DNA of 64,000 bases from Thermococcus stetteri. GTDB lineage: Archaea; Methanobacteriota_B; Thermococci; Thermococcales; Thermococcaceae. The stretch is from the NCBI RefSeq assembly GCF_017873335.1, contig NZ_JAGGKB010000002.1:1-64000 (forward strand). The letters run 5' to 3'. How positions within the stretch are numbered: position 1 is the first letter of the stretch; every line of letters begins with the position of its first letter. The notes beneath the pieces were generated by a model. The model was given only the letters and a program-made list of their open reading frames with translations. It was not told the origin of the DNA and made no database searches. This document shows, piece by piece, positions 19,292 to 30,792 of the stretch. A program made the translations under genes and the position numbers.

Positions 19292-19828
19292 ATGAATAAA
19301 CTATTTGGACTGGCATTGTTAATGGTTGGAATGCTCCTGGCCGTCGGCGCGGGTGCTAACTTCCGCTACTACTCCGCCGACAGGACTGCGAGCTTCGACG
19401 TCGTCTCCGACGACAACGAACTTATTGATCTGACCGCACTCCAGCCCTACGTGACCTACGACGCTGGAAAGCTCTACGTGGACATAAGCGAGTACAACCC
19501 GAACCACCCCGACTGGGGCGGAAACGGTATGAGCCCGAACACGACCTACGTCTTTGAGGAGATGTTCCACGTAAGCAACGAGCTGTGGGAGAACAACCAG
19601 ACTGACTACCCGATCTGCGTCACCATAAAGAGCAACCACGACAACGTTCTGCTCTTTGCAGGGAACTACACTAACCCGATAGCGGGACCATCACAGAACC
19701 TTGAATTCACAGTCTACCACAACAACCCAATACCGATTGGTATGATATTCGACAACACCAACGCAACACTCGGCATGGACCAGTTCCAGCTCAGCTTTGA
19801 GGCGCATGCAGGAGCCTGCACTCAGTGA
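19292..19828 (+). CDS. Secreted DUF1102/TasA-like fibre protein 2
   Basis: Protein of 178 residues, paralogue of the preceding one: signal peptide ending GAGA/NF, mature start NFRYYSADRTASFDVV, DDNELIDLTALQPYV, then DISEYNPNHPDW and a beta-rich body. Several N-x-T/S sites (NTTY, NQTD, NYTN, NATL) could be glycosylated. GGAGG lies 7 bases before ATG 19292, 14 bases after the first paralogue. Duplicate subunits suggest a major/minor pair in one filament, as with AbpA/AbpB or TasA/TapA. Confidence 0.8.
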   Translation: MNKLFGLALLMVGMLLAVGAGANFRYYSADRTASFDVVSDDNELIDLTALQPYVTYDAGKLYVDISEYNPNHPDWGGNGMSPNTTYVFEEMFHVSNELWENNQTDYPICVTIKSNHDNVLLFAGNYTNPIAGPSQNLEFTVYHNNPIPIGMIFDNTNATLGMDQFQLSFEAHAGACTQ

Positions 19829-19871
19829 TTTCCTTTTGGGGCTTTTGCCTCATTTTGTTAGTCTTGAAGAG

Positions 19872-20945
19872 ATGTTGAGGATGAAAAAACTGCTCGAAGG
19901 CGCTATCACAGCCGTAATTTTTATGATACTCATAGCCTCAGTGATGGGCTTCATCCTTGGCAGGCCGATTCTGATATCTTACGCTTATTCCGAGAGCATG
20001 ACGCCCACGATCAACAAGGGCGACCTCTTCTTCATGGATCCCCTCTCGAGGGGCGCCAATGTCGGGGATATCATTGTTTTCCACAGGAGCGACGGCTGGA
20101 CCGTCCACAGGGTTTATGCTGTAGTAGATGGAAAGTACATAACCAAAGGGGATCACAACGTTGCCACAGACCAGCAGGATGGAGTGTATCCAGAGGTTAA
20201 GCCCAAGGACGTGGCCGGAAAGGTAGTCCAAATTTCAAACCACCCCCTGGTGATCAGGGGCGGTGGGGACTTCATAGTGAACCTCAGGAAAAGATTGACA
20301 AACGTCTATGCCATCGTGATAATAGTGATCCTCGGGGGCCTGCTCACCTTCTCTGGCGATACTAAAAAGAGGAAAAGGAGATCGAAGCGGAATAAGTTCA
20401 TCAGAATTCGGGCAAAGACTCTCTATGGGATCGTCTCAGTCCTTATAATCTCCGGTTTTCTGGCAGTTGTCATTGCTTCCTGGGGGACACTGGCGTTTAC
20501 GTACTCATCAACACTGGCTGGAGGCCAGAGGGAGGGCTGGTATCTGCCGGGGAGCGTGTTCGAGAAGAACATAAGTGTTGAGAACCACGCGGTTTATCCG
20601 TTCTACTACTTCTTCAAGGACGAGAGCGGCAGGGTCGAACTGAAAACAACTGAGTTCCGGCTTGCGGGGGGAGAGGCCCAGAACCTCAGCCTTACCGTGA
20701 GGGTTCCCGAAGACACTAGAATTTACAGGGAAGAAATCTCTGTGTGGTCTTATCCGGCTTTCATGCCTGCTGGTCTAGTAAGTCGGGCGTATTCAATAAG
20801 CCCTTACTTCCCGCTGGTGCTTTACCTGATTCCGCTCTCGGCTCTGCTGTTTGCGTTTTACTGGGTCTCCGGGATCTCGGGGGAGTTCGTCTCAATAAGA
20901 AAAGGGAAGATTTTATCCAAACTAACGGGAGATGGTAGGTTATGA
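19872..20945 (+). CDS. SipW-type signal peptidase I with C-terminal membrane extension
   Basis: Membrane serine protease of about 357 residues. After the first membrane helix (AVIFMILIASVMGFILG) comes the catalytic SESMTPTI serine, then GDIIVFH, VHRVYAVV with the His that replaces the bacterial Lys (ER/SipW type), and the Asp of TKGDHN. A second helix closes the peptidase domain near 165. The extra C-terminal part has another helix, an exposed beta-type domain (about 225-320) and a last helix; this is not in standard peptidases and could hold the fibre substrates. The start is uncertain: ATG 19881 is the alternative. Its stop overlaps the next start (ATGA). Confidence 0.85.
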   Translation: MLRMKKLLEGAITAVIFMILIASVMGFILGRPILISYAYSESMTPTINKGDLFFMDPLSRGANVGDIIVFHRSDGWTVHRVYAVVDGKYITKGDHNVATDQQDGVYPEVKPKDVAGKVVQISNHPLVIRGGGDFIVNLRKRLTNVYAIVIIVILGGLLTFSGDTKKRKRRSKRNKFIRIRAKTLYGIVSVLIISGFLAVVIASWGTLAFTYSSTLAGGQREGWYLPGSVFEKNISVENHAVYPFYYFFKDESGRVELKTTEFRLAGGEAQNLSLTVRVPEDTRIYREEISVWSYPAFMPAGLVSRAYSISPYFPLVLYLIPLSALLFAFYWVSGISGEFVSIRKGKILSKLTGDGRL

Positions 20946-21874
20946 AGGCACTTATGGTTCTTGTTTTCCTCATGGGGGCTTTTCTCATAGTGGGTTCCAG
21001 CGGGAACTTCAGGGAGTATTCCTCGTCCAGAGCGGCGAGCGTGATGGTCGTCCCCCATGAGGACGAGTACGTTGGTTTCAACTGCTCGGATGGCGAAATT
21101 GCATCCGTTGTTGTTTCCAATGGGGGAGAAAATGAGTTTGACGTAATGACATTGGAGAACCAGCTCATAACAAACGAGTACGTGAGTATCACTCTGGAGC
21201 CTGCTTACTCCTACGTTCCAGGCGGGGTTTATCTGGACGTCGAGAGCGGTACTGGAACACCCGTTGATATAGCACCGGGGGACTCTCATACGTTTGGGGG
21301 GCACGTTGCGGCCAGCTCGGCAACACCCGGGGAGTACTACGTTCCGGTTACGGTCTATGCCACCTGGGAAGGGGGTGGCGCGGTGATTGAGAGTTGCCCG
21401 ATAAAGATTACCGTGCTTGACGATCCGATGATAAAGAAGGTTCTCCTCTCGGGAAACACAAGCGATATTCCCCTTAAAACGTACCAAGAGTGGACTTTCC
21501 AGATAGAGGTGTCTAACCCCACGAACCACGACATGAACCTAACGGTCAGGGACACGATCCCAGCGGAGTTCAACGTCAGCCTCTCGGAAGTCTCGGCAAG
21601 CTCTGGGACATACAGCTTTTGGGCCTCGAACCAGGGGAACGGCAATGGAAACGGGAACTCTCAACCGGCCACCAAGATGAAGTGGGAAGTCTTAGTGCCA
21701 GCTGGTGGAAGCGAGCACATAAACGTGACGATATTCACGAGGGTGAACCACGGCAACCAGCAGGAGTTCACATCGTGCGGAACTTACTCGCTCAACAATG
21801 GCGCCACGATAGACGGCTACCCAGGAAGGAGCAACGGAATAGAGGTTAGCGTCGCCTGTTCAGACGACGATTGA
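20942..21874 (+). CDS. Secreted DUF1102-like protein 3 (larger paralogue)
   Basis: Protein of 310 residues with a signal peptide ending VGSSG/NF. The mature start NFREYSSSRAASVMVV fits the NFRxYxxxR pattern of the two smaller paralogues, but it lacks their DDNELIDL segment. The body has two predicted beta-sandwich parts; the second (about 165-300) resembles DUF11/CARDB-type adhesive domains (QIEVSNPTNHDMNLTVRDTI) and has a Gly/Asn stretch NGNGNGNS. It may be a minor, anchoring or tip subunit. Translationally coupled to the peptidase by ATGA overlap. Confidence 0.75.
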   Translation: MKALMVLVFLMGAFLIVGSSGNFREYSSSRAASVMVVPHEDEYVGFNCSDGEIASVVVSNGGENEFDVMTLENQLITNEYVSITLEPAYSYVPGGVYLDVESGTGTPVDIAPGDSHTFGGHVAASSATPGEYYVPVTVYATWEGGGAVIESCPIKITVLDDPMIKKVLLSGNTSDIPLKTYQEWTFQIEVSNPTNHDMNLTVRDTIPAEFNVSLSEVSASSGTYSFWASNQGNGNGNGNSQPATKMKWEVLVPAGGSEHINVTIFTRVNHGNQQEFTSCGTYSLNNGATIDGYPGRSNGIEVSVACSDDD

Positions 21875-21891
21875 AGATGGAGTTGATTTGG

Positions 21892-22854
21892 ATGAAGGTA
21901 AACAAAAAGAAGGCCCTGATTGCGGGCCTTGGAATTTCACTGTCATTGGCGGTTCTTTTCGGCATTTACTCGGCCGTGGCCTACGCCACACCTATATCTA
22001 CAAGGGATGTAAGCTACACTACCGCCTATTCTGAGGAAGGTTCACTGAAGCACTACGGCCTCTTCTCGAACGAGACCGTCTACCAGAACGGCACCTCGCT
22101 GGAGTACTATCCCTCGGGAATAACCGGCGCAATAATCGGGGAATACGGGTATTCAACGTCACCGGAGGCTTCTGGCAGTTATAAAATAGAGATACACTCG
22201 AACTACTACGTCTCTGTAAACAGGAAGTCCGTTTACCTGCTCAACCGGACTGCGGAGATAGCATCAGGGACTTTTGACGGCTCGTTCTCGGTTCCGGTAG
22301 AGTTCAACATGACGTCGCTTGGAGAGGAGCTCAGAACGATACGGGAGGGCACAGACCTGCACAGGGCCGAGAACGAGGTCTACCTAACCGTTACCGTCGG
22401 TATAGACGGACGTGAGCCTTTTACACAGAAGATCCAGCTGAAAAAAGACACCTCTGGAATGTTGAGCCTCGATGGAGCTTCCAAAGAGTACCAGAAGGTT
22501 GAGAGGAACGTGAGCATCACTGAAAACAGCGTGGGCTTTTTGGGGACAAACGTCAGGGACTCTACCGCCAGAAAGGTCTTCCCTGCGATGGCACTGCTCT
22601 TTGCGATTCCACCTCTGGGTTTTGGATACTCAAAGAGGGAAAAGAGGCCCAAAGACGAACTCGCTTCCCTGAGGAAGTACGTCGTCGAGGGCAAATCCCC
22701 CGAGGGAACGAGAAAGGTCGAACTCAAAACTCCCGAAGACCTGAAGAGGGTTTTTGAGCTCGTGGACAGGCCGATAGTCCACGATGGCAGTGGCAAATGG
22801 GATATCTACTCAATAGCGGACGGCGACACGGTCTACGAATACCAACAACTTTAA
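21892..22854 (+). CDS. DUF5305-like membrane protein of the TasA-like locus
   Basis: Protein of 320 residues: N-terminal membrane helix (ALIAGLGISLSLAVLFGIYS), an external beta-rich domain (about 40-220), a second membrane helix (VFPAMALLFAIPPLGFGY) and a cytoplasmic tail with TPEDLKRVFELVDRPI and a final DGDTVYEYQ. This layout fits DUF5305 proteins, which lie beside signal peptidases and DUF1102 genes in archaea. The start at 21892 is favoured by GGAG 9 bases ahead; TTG 21871 and ATG 21877 are alternatives. Probably an anchor or assembly factor. Confidence 0.7.
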   Translation: MKVNKKKALIAGLGISLSLAVLFGIYSAVAYATPISTRDVSYTTAYSEEGSLKHYGLFSNETVYQNGTSLEYYPSGITGAIIGEYGYSTSPEASGSYKIEIHSNYYVSVNRKSVYLLNRTAEIASGTFDGSFSVPVEFNMTSLGEELRTIREGTDLHRAENEVYLTVTVGIDGREPFTQKIQLKKDTSGMLSLDGASKEYQKVERNVSITENSVGFLGTNVRDSTARKVFPAMALLFAIPPLGFGYSKREKRPKDELASLRKYVVEGKSPEGTRKVELKTPEDLKRVFELVDRPIVHDGSGKWDIYSIADGDTVYEYQQL

Positions 22855-22911
22855 AAGCAGAACCGGAAAGCAAAGCTAGAGTTCTAGGAAAAAGGTTAGA
22901 GGTGGTTAGAG

Positions 22912-23448
22912 ATGAACCCGTTCCACGAGCTTGAACCCGGGCCGGAGGTTCCAGAGGTTGTCTACGCCCTTATAGAGATTCCGAAGGGGAGCAGGAACAA
23001 GTACGAGCTCGACAAGAAGACCGGACTGCTCAAGCTCGACAGAGTCCTCTACAGCCCGTTCTTCTACCCAGTTGACTACGGAATAATCCCGCAGACCTGG
23101 TACGACGACGGCGACCCGTTCGACATCATGGTCATAATGCGCGAGCCGGTTTATCCGCTCACCATCATCGAGGCCAGGCCGATAGGCATAATGAAGATGG
23201 AGGATTCCGGAGACAAGGACTGGAAGGTCCTCGCCGTTCCCGTTGAGGACCCGTACTTCAAGGACTGGAAGGACATAGACGACGTTCCAAAGGCCTTCCT
23301 CGACGAGATAGCCCACTTCTTCCAGAGGTACAAGGAGCTCCAGGGCAAGGTAACCAACGTTGAGGGCTGGGGCAACGCCGAGGAGGCCAAGAAGGAGATC
23401 CTCAGGGCGATTGAGCTCTACAAGGAGAAGTTCGGCAAGAAGGAGTGA
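22912..23448 (+). CDS. ppa: Inorganic pyrophosphatase (family I)
   Basis: Hydrolyses pyrophosphate to drive biosynthesis. The 178 residues carry the family signature: RGSRNKYE-like [23 protein letters not shown], the metal-binding [10 protein letters not shown], and [14 protein letters not shown] plus KDWKDIDD. This is a normal length and complete. GAGGTGG precedes the ATG. It starts the informational cluster that runs to 25259 on this strand. Confidence 0.97.
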   Translation: MNPFHELEPGPEVPEVVYALIEIPKGSRNKYELDKKTGLLKLDRVLYSPFFYPVDYGIIPQTWYDDGDPFDIMVIMREPVYPLTIIEARPIGIMKMEDSGDKDWKVLAVPVEDPYFKDWKDIDDVPKAFLDEIAHFFQRYKELQGKVTNVEGWGNAEEAKKEILRAIELYKEKFGKKE

Positions 23449-23484
23449 TACCCTCTCTTTTTTCCTTCTGAAGGAGGTTGAAGC

Positions 23485-24057
23485 ATGTACAAGCTCCTGA
23501 AAGTTAAAGACGTCGTGAGGATTCCGCCCAGGATGTTCACTATGGATCCAAAGGAAGCGGCAAAGCTCGTTCTCAGGGAGACCTACGAGGGCATCTACGA
23601 CAGGGACGAGGGAGTTATTCTGGCAATCCTCGACGTTGAGGAGATCAGCGATGGAATGATAGTCCCAGGAGACGGTGCAACGTATCATGAGGCGGTGTTC
23701 AACGTTCTCGTCTGGGAGCCGAGCGTCCACGAGGTCGTTGATGGCGAAGTCGTCGAGATGATGCCCTACGGCGCCTTCATCAGAATCGGCCCGATGGACG
23801 GTCTCGTCCACATCAGCCAGCTCATGGACGACTACGTTGTCTTCGACGAGAAGAACAGGCAGTTCATAGGCAAAGAGACCAACAGGGTTCTCAAGCTCGG
23901 CGACTACGTGAGGGCCAGGATAATCGGCGTGAGCGTCAAGAGCAGGGTCATCAGGGAAAACAAGATAAACATGACGATGCGCCAGCCAGGCCTTGGAAAG
24001 TTCGAGTGGATTGAGAAGGAGAAGAGGAAAGCTAAGGAAGAGCTCAAGGAGGAGTGA
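23485..24057 (+). CDS. rpo7: RNA polymerase subunit Rpo7 (E')
   Basis: Stalk subunit of archaeal RNA polymerase, 190 residues. The N-terminal tip-associated domain (MYKLLKVKDVVRIPPRMF) precedes an S1/OB RNA-binding domain (about 80-165: GEVVEMMPYGAFIRIGPMDGLVHISQ). It pairs with Rpo4 and aids open-complex formation and termination. GGAGGTTG ribosome site. Spt4 follows 2 bases later, a conserved archaeal pairing. Confidence 0.97.
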   Translation: MYKLLKVKDVVRIPPRMFTMDPKEAAKLVLRETYEGIYDRDEGVILAILDVEEISDGMIVPGDGATYHEAVFNVLVWEPSVHEVVDGEVVEMMPYGAFIRIGPMDGLVHISQLMDDYVVFDEKNRQFIGKETNRVLKLGDYVRARIIGVSVKSRVIRENKINMTMRQPGLGKFEWIEKEKRKAKEELKEE

Positions 24058-24059
24058 AC

Positions 24060-24263
24060 ATGGCCAAGGAGAGGGCCTGCAGGCACTGCCACTATATAAC
24101 AACCGAAGACCGCTGTCCTGTCTGCGGGAGCAGGGATCTGAGCGACGACTGGTTCGACCTCGTGATAATAATAGACGTTGACTCAAAGATAGCAAAGAAG
24201 CTCAGGGAGAGCATACCCGAAGCCGCCAAAGTTCCCGGCAAGTACGCCATCAGGGTAAGGTAA
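24060..24263 (+). CDS. spt4: Transcription elongation factor Spt4 (formerly RpoE'')
   Basis: Zinc-ribbon protein of 67 residues: CRHCHYITTEDRCPVC supplies the four Cys, and DWFDLVIIID leads the Spt5-binding face. It partners Spt5/NusG to make RNA polymerase processive. ATG 24060 is chosen over GTG 24054 because GGAGGAG lies just ahead. The next ATG is 1 base after its stop. Confidence 0.95.
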   Translation: MAKERACRHCHYITTEDRCPVCGSRDLSDDWFDLVIIIDVDSKIAKKLRESIPEAAKVPGKYAIRVR

Positions 24264-24264
24264 A

Positions 24265-24792
24265 ATGTTCTTCAGGCCCACTAGGGAACTCAGGGACCAG
24301 CTCAAGAAGCCCCTGGGCGAGTTAGTTCGGGGGCCGATTCCCGAGCCATACCTCAAGGTTAGGGGTGAGCTTGAAAGTCACCCCGTGGTCACGGTGGGGG
24401 ACGTCGTTACCGAGAACGTCCTCAAACTTGGAATAAGGCCGGTTATAGCTCTCTATGACCTCAGGACGAAGAGAAAGGACTACTCACCTGAGATCGAGGA
24501 CAGTGCTGTATTTTTAACCGTTACAAACCCTCCCGGAGTCATAACGAAAGCTTTATTAGATGCCGTTAGGAAGGCCTTCGGGCTGGCTGAGAGAGGTAAG
24601 CACGTTCACATCCTGGTCAGCGGGGAGGAGGACCTCGCGGCCATTCCGGCAGTCCTCTATGCTCCGCTCGGGACGCTTGTCCTGTACGGCCAGCCCGACG
24701 AGGGGGTAGTGCTTATAAAGGTAACACCCGAATGCAAGCGCAGGTGCGCCAAGATACTCGCGAGTATGGAGGTGGTTCGTGATGGAGATTAA
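24265..24792 (+). CDS. GTP-dependent dephospho-CoA kinase (DUF359)
   Basis: Last step of coenzyme A synthesis in many archaea, phosphorylating dephospho-CoA with GTP. The 175 residues have the DUF359 layout: [67 protein letters not shown] and YGQPDEGVV. The T. kodakarensis homologue was the first characterised. It sits, as there, between Spt4 and S24e and overlaps S24e by 11 bases. Confidence 0.92.
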   Translation: MFFRPTRELRDQLKKPLGELVRGPIPEPYLKVRGELESHPVVTVGDVVTENVLKLGIRPVIALYDLRTKRKDYSPEIEDSAVFLTVTNPPGVITKALLDAVRKAFGLAERGKHVHILVSGEEDLAAIPAVLYAPLGTLVLYGQPDEGVVLIKVTPECKRRCAKILASMEVVRDGD

Positions 24793-25078
24793 GGTTACCG
24801 AGATAAGGGAGAACAAGCTCCTGGGAAGGAAGGAAATATACTTCGACGTGATACACGAGGGCGAGCCTACCCCGAGCAGGGAAGCGGTGAAGGGTAAGCT
24901 CGTCGCGATGCTCGACCTCGACCCGAACACGACCGTTATCCAGTACATAAGGAGCTACTTCGGAAGCACCGTTTCAAAGGGCTACGCCAAGGCCTACGAG
25001 ACGAGGGAGAGGATGCTCTACATAGAGCCCGAGTACATCCTCGTTAGGGACGGCCTCGTCCAGAAGCAGGAGGAGTGA
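24782..25078 (+). CDS. rps24e: Ribosomal protein S24e
   Basis: Small-subunit protein of 98 residues with the S24e pattern: [24 protein letters not shown] is represented here by [10 protein letters not shown] and HEGEPTPSR, then [27 protein letters not shown] precedes ATG 24782 and lies inside the end of the kinase gene. S27ae follows. Confidence 0.95.
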   Translation: MEIKVTEIRENKLLGRKEIYFDVIHEGEPTPSREAVKGKLVAMLDLDPNTTVIQYIRSYFGSTVSKGYAKAYETRERMLYIEPEYILVRDGLVQKQEE

Positions 25079-25088
25079 GGTGGTGTAG

Positions 25089-25259
25089 ATGGCCAAGAAG
25101 AAAAAGACCAGCCAGAAGTGGAAGCTCTACGAGGTCAAGGGCGGTAAGGTCATAAGGAAGAACAAGTTCTGCCCGCGCTGTGGGCCCGGAGTTTTCATGG
25201 CCGACCACGGCGACCGCTGGGCCTGCGGAAGATGCGGCTACACCGAGTGGAAGAAGTGA
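25089..25259 (+). CDS. rps27ae: Ribosomal protein S27ae
   Basis: Short gene (56 residues) encoding a basic zinc protein: [16 protein letters not shown], then [27 protein letters not shown] with the four-Cys zinc site. GAGGTGGTG precedes ATG 25089. It lies 10 bases after S24e, the standard archaeal pair. Confidence 0.95.
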   Translation: MAKKKKTSQKWKLYEVKGGKVIRKNKFCPRCGPGVFMADHGDRWACGRCGYTEWKK

Positions 25260-25359
25260 CGTTTTCTCGATTCCTTCTTTCTCCATTTAGGTTAAAACTT
25301 CCCTTGAAACGAACTTTTCTATGATGGCAAGAACAGAAGGGAAAAGAAAAGGTGTTTAC

Positions 25360-26637
<1,278 letters not shown>

Positions 26638-26708
26638 TCAAATACACATCCATCTTCTAATGGGCATGTATATACAGGGGGGTATTCTTATAAGGATTTT
26701 TGCCGTTC

Positions 26709-26728
26709 TTTTGGAAGTTATTCCAAAA
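26709..26728. promoter_or_regulatory. Perfect palindrome upstream of the subtilisin promoter
   Basis: TTTTGGAA-GTTA-TTCCAAAA is a perfect 8-bp inverted repeat with a 4-base centre. It lies about 10 bases upstream of the minus-strand TATA box of the subtilisin gene, in an otherwise featureless AT-rich gap (26638-26860). The position fits an activator or competing repressor site. The factor is unknown. Confidence 0.35.
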
Positions 26729-26860
26729 ATGGCTGTGTATGTTGCAATATTGACAATTTTCCATATCGGAATTTCTAACTCGCTTGTGGGAATGGCGATA
26801 CAGCACGGCATAGAGGTTTTTCAGTACTGGAAAAACAGTGAAATAAAGTTGGTTTGGTTT

Positions 26861-28729
<1,869 letters not shown>

Positions 28730-28861
28730 GCTCCTCTTCCAAATGAATTTCAACGGAGCCACTGCGAACGTTGAGTGCAAGATAACTGAGAGGGCTGCAA
28801 TAGGTACATAACTGAGAATAGCCAGCGGAAAGGCTTTAACCTCACCTTCTTTTTCAACGTC

Positions 28862-29446
28862 ATGTTCCTCGAATACAAAGGCCTCAGGATAAGGCTCCAC
28901 CCCCAGGTGTACGAGCCCGCAGAGGACACGTTCCTGCTTGCAGAGAACCTTGCCGTCAAAGAGGGGGATATCGCACTCGACGTTGGAACTGGAACCGGGA
29001 TAATAGCCCTTCTCATGGCAAGAAAAGCCCGTTGGGTTCTGGGTGTTGACATTAATCCCATAGTCGTTGAGATTGCAAAGGAAAACGCGAGATTGAACAA
29101 CATAACCAACGTTGAATTTCGACTCAGCGACCTTTTTGAGAACGTTTCCGGTGAGTTTGACGTTATAACGTTCAACGCCCCCTATCTTCCAGGTGAACCT
29201 GAGGAGCCCATAGACCTTGCCCTCGTGGGTGGAGAAAGCGGTAGGGAGGTTCTCGACAGGTTCATAGATGATGTCCCCAACTACCTAAAGCCAGGTGGAG
29301 TCGTCCAGATAGTTCAGAGTTCCATAACTGGGGTAGGGGAGACCCTTAAAAGGCTGGAAGAGAGAGGACTAACGGCTAGGGTCGTTGCCAAAAGACACAT
29401 CTTCTTTGAGGACATTGTGCTGATAAACGCTTATGCCAGAGAGTAG
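28862..29446 (+). CDS. HemK2-type N5-glutamine methyltransferase
   Basis: SAM-dependent methyltransferase of 194 residues. ALDVGTGTGIIALLMA is the SAM site and FNAPYLPG the catalytic motif, here NAPY in place of the usual NPPY. Family members with Trm112 methylate the GGQ glutamine of the release factor aRF1. The Pro-to-Ala change in the first proline position is seen here directly and may alter activity or specificity. No ribosome site is present; TATA-like GCTTTAACCT ends about 22 bases before the ATG, so the mRNA is probably leaderless. Confidence 0.85.
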   Translation: MFLEYKGLRIRLHPQVYEPAEDTFLLAENLAVKEGDIALDVGTGTGIIALLMARKARWVLGVDINPIVVEIAKENARLNNITNVEFRLSDLFENVSGEFDVITFNAPYLPGEPEEPIDLALVGGESGREVLDRFIDDVPNYLKPGGVVQIVQSSITGVGETLKRLEERGLTARVVAKRHIFFEDIVLINAYARE

Positions 29447-29568
29447 CGCTTGATCTCGTGAAGGAGTTTCACTCTTGGCTTTTCCGCGTCGGTTTCCTCG
29501 TCCTCGAAGAAGTCAATTTTAATCTCCCTTGCTTTCAGCTCACCTAGTGGTTTTATTCTCTTGAACAT
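29431..29568 (-). CDS. Small acidic/basic protein of 45 residues, unknown
   Basis: Short frame MFKRIKPLGELKAREIKIDF, followed by an acidic stretch FEDEETDAEK and a basic end LLHEIKRYSLA. It has a minus-strand TATA-like GGTTTAAAAGC about 25 bases before ATG 29568 and no ribosome site, which fits a leaderless gene. It overlaps the 3' end of the methyltransferase gene by 16 bases. Charge pattern and promoter make it likely real. No function is suggested. Confidence 0.6.
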   Translation of the reverse strand: MFKRIKPLGELKAREIKIDFFEDEETDAEKPRVKLLHEIKRYSLA

Positions 29569-29714
29569 GAGGGGAGAACGTATGAACAGCTTTTAAACCT
29601 TTCGCACATTGACGAATTGCTTTTCGACGATAAAACCGATGGTCACATCCGACCCATCACATTTTTAAAAACCTGGCCCGAGTTGAGCACAGAGAGAGGT
29701 GTTAGGTGAGACTA

Positions 29715-30713
29715 ATGGCGATAACGTTCGTATCAACCCCCAACATGCCTGAGGAGATAGCCGAGCTGTTCAAAAAGCAGCACTACGCGATAGTGGGTCA
29801 CCACAGCGGCGTCAAGCTCTGCCACTGGCTCAAGGAGAGCCTCACGAAGGGCCGCTTCTGCTACAAGCAGAAGTTCTACGGGATAGCGAGCCACCGCTGC
29901 CTCCAGATGACCCCGGTCCTAGCTTGGTGCACCCACAACTGCATCTTCTGCTGGCGCCCGATGGAGAGCTTCCTCGGCACAGAACTTCCCCAGCCGTGGG
30001 ACGACCCAGCGTTCATCGTGGAGGAGAGCATAAAGGCCCAGAGGAAGCTCCTCGTTGGCTACAAAGGCAACCCGAAGGTTCCAAAGGAGAAGTTTGAGGA
30101 GGCCTGGAATCCGAAGCACGCCGCCATAAGTCTCTCCGGCGAGCCGATGCTCTACCCCTACATGGGAGACCTGGTTGAGGAGTTCCACAAGAGGGGCTTC
30201 ACAACATTCATAGTTACCAACGGAACCCTTCCGGAGAGGCTCGAGGAGATGAAGAGGGAGGACAAGCTTCCGACCCAGCTCTACGTCTCTCTGACCGCTC
30301 CCGACCTCGAGACCTACAACCGCGTGAACGTTCCCATGATTCCCGACGGCTGGGACAGGATAAAGGAGTTCCTCAGGCTCATGAGCGACGCCCAGACGAG
30401 GACGGTAATAAGGCTCACGCTCGTCAAGGGGGAGAACATGCACAACCCGGAGGGCTACGCCAAGCTCATAAAGCTCGCCAACCCGATGTTCGTCGAGGCA
30501 AAAGCCTACATGTTCGTCGGCTTCTCCAGGCAGAGGCTCACGATAAACAACATGCCGAGGCACGAGGAGATAAAGGCCTTCGCGGAGGAGCTGGTCAAGC
30601 ACCTTCCGGGGTACCACATCGAAGATGAATACGAGCCGAGCAGGGTCGTCCTCATCATGAGAGACGACGTCGATCCCCGCGGAAGAGGGTTGAACGGGCG
30701 GTTTATAGAGTAA
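29715..30713 (+). CDS. taw1: tRNA 4-demethylwyosine synthase Taw1 (radical SAM)
   Basis: Builds the tricyclic 4-demethylwyosine base at G37 of tRNA-Phe from pyruvate and methylguanosine. Among its 332 residues, CTHNCIFCW carries the radical-SAM C-x3-C-x2-C set, with additional N-terminal Cys (KLCHW, RFCYKQ, HRCLQ) available for the second cluster. SLSGEPMLYPYM and FIVTNGTLPERL are the SAM-binding strands. ATG 29715 follows GGTGAG; GTG 29706 is the in-frame alternative. Confidence 0.93.
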   Translation: MAITFVSTPNMPEEIAELFKKQHYAIVGHHSGVKLCHWLKESLTKGRFCYKQKFYGIASHRCLQMTPVLAWCTHNCIFCWRPMESFLGTELPQPWDDPAFIVEESIKAQRKLLVGYKGNPKVPKEKFEEAWNPKHAAISLSGEPMLYPYMGDLVEEFHKRGFTTFIVTNGTLPERLEEMKREDKLPTQLYVSLTAPDLETYNRVNVPMIPDGWDRIKEFLRLMSDAQTRTVIRLTLVKGENMHNPEGYAKLIKLANPMFVEAKAYMFVGFSRQRLTINNMPRHEEIKAFAEELVKHLPGYHIEDEYEPSRVVLIMRDDVDPRGRGLNGRFIE

Positions 30714-30792
30714 ACGGCTTTTTCATTTTTAATCACTCACTACAAAAAGTTTATTTATCTGGGTTACATTCTATTGTATTAGGTGAGGTAAG

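Noticed and set aside
22906-24195. Open frame of 429 codons antisense to pyrophosphatase and rpo7
   Set aside because: Both sense genes are certain; the antisense frame is open because of their codon bias and has no ribosome site or family.
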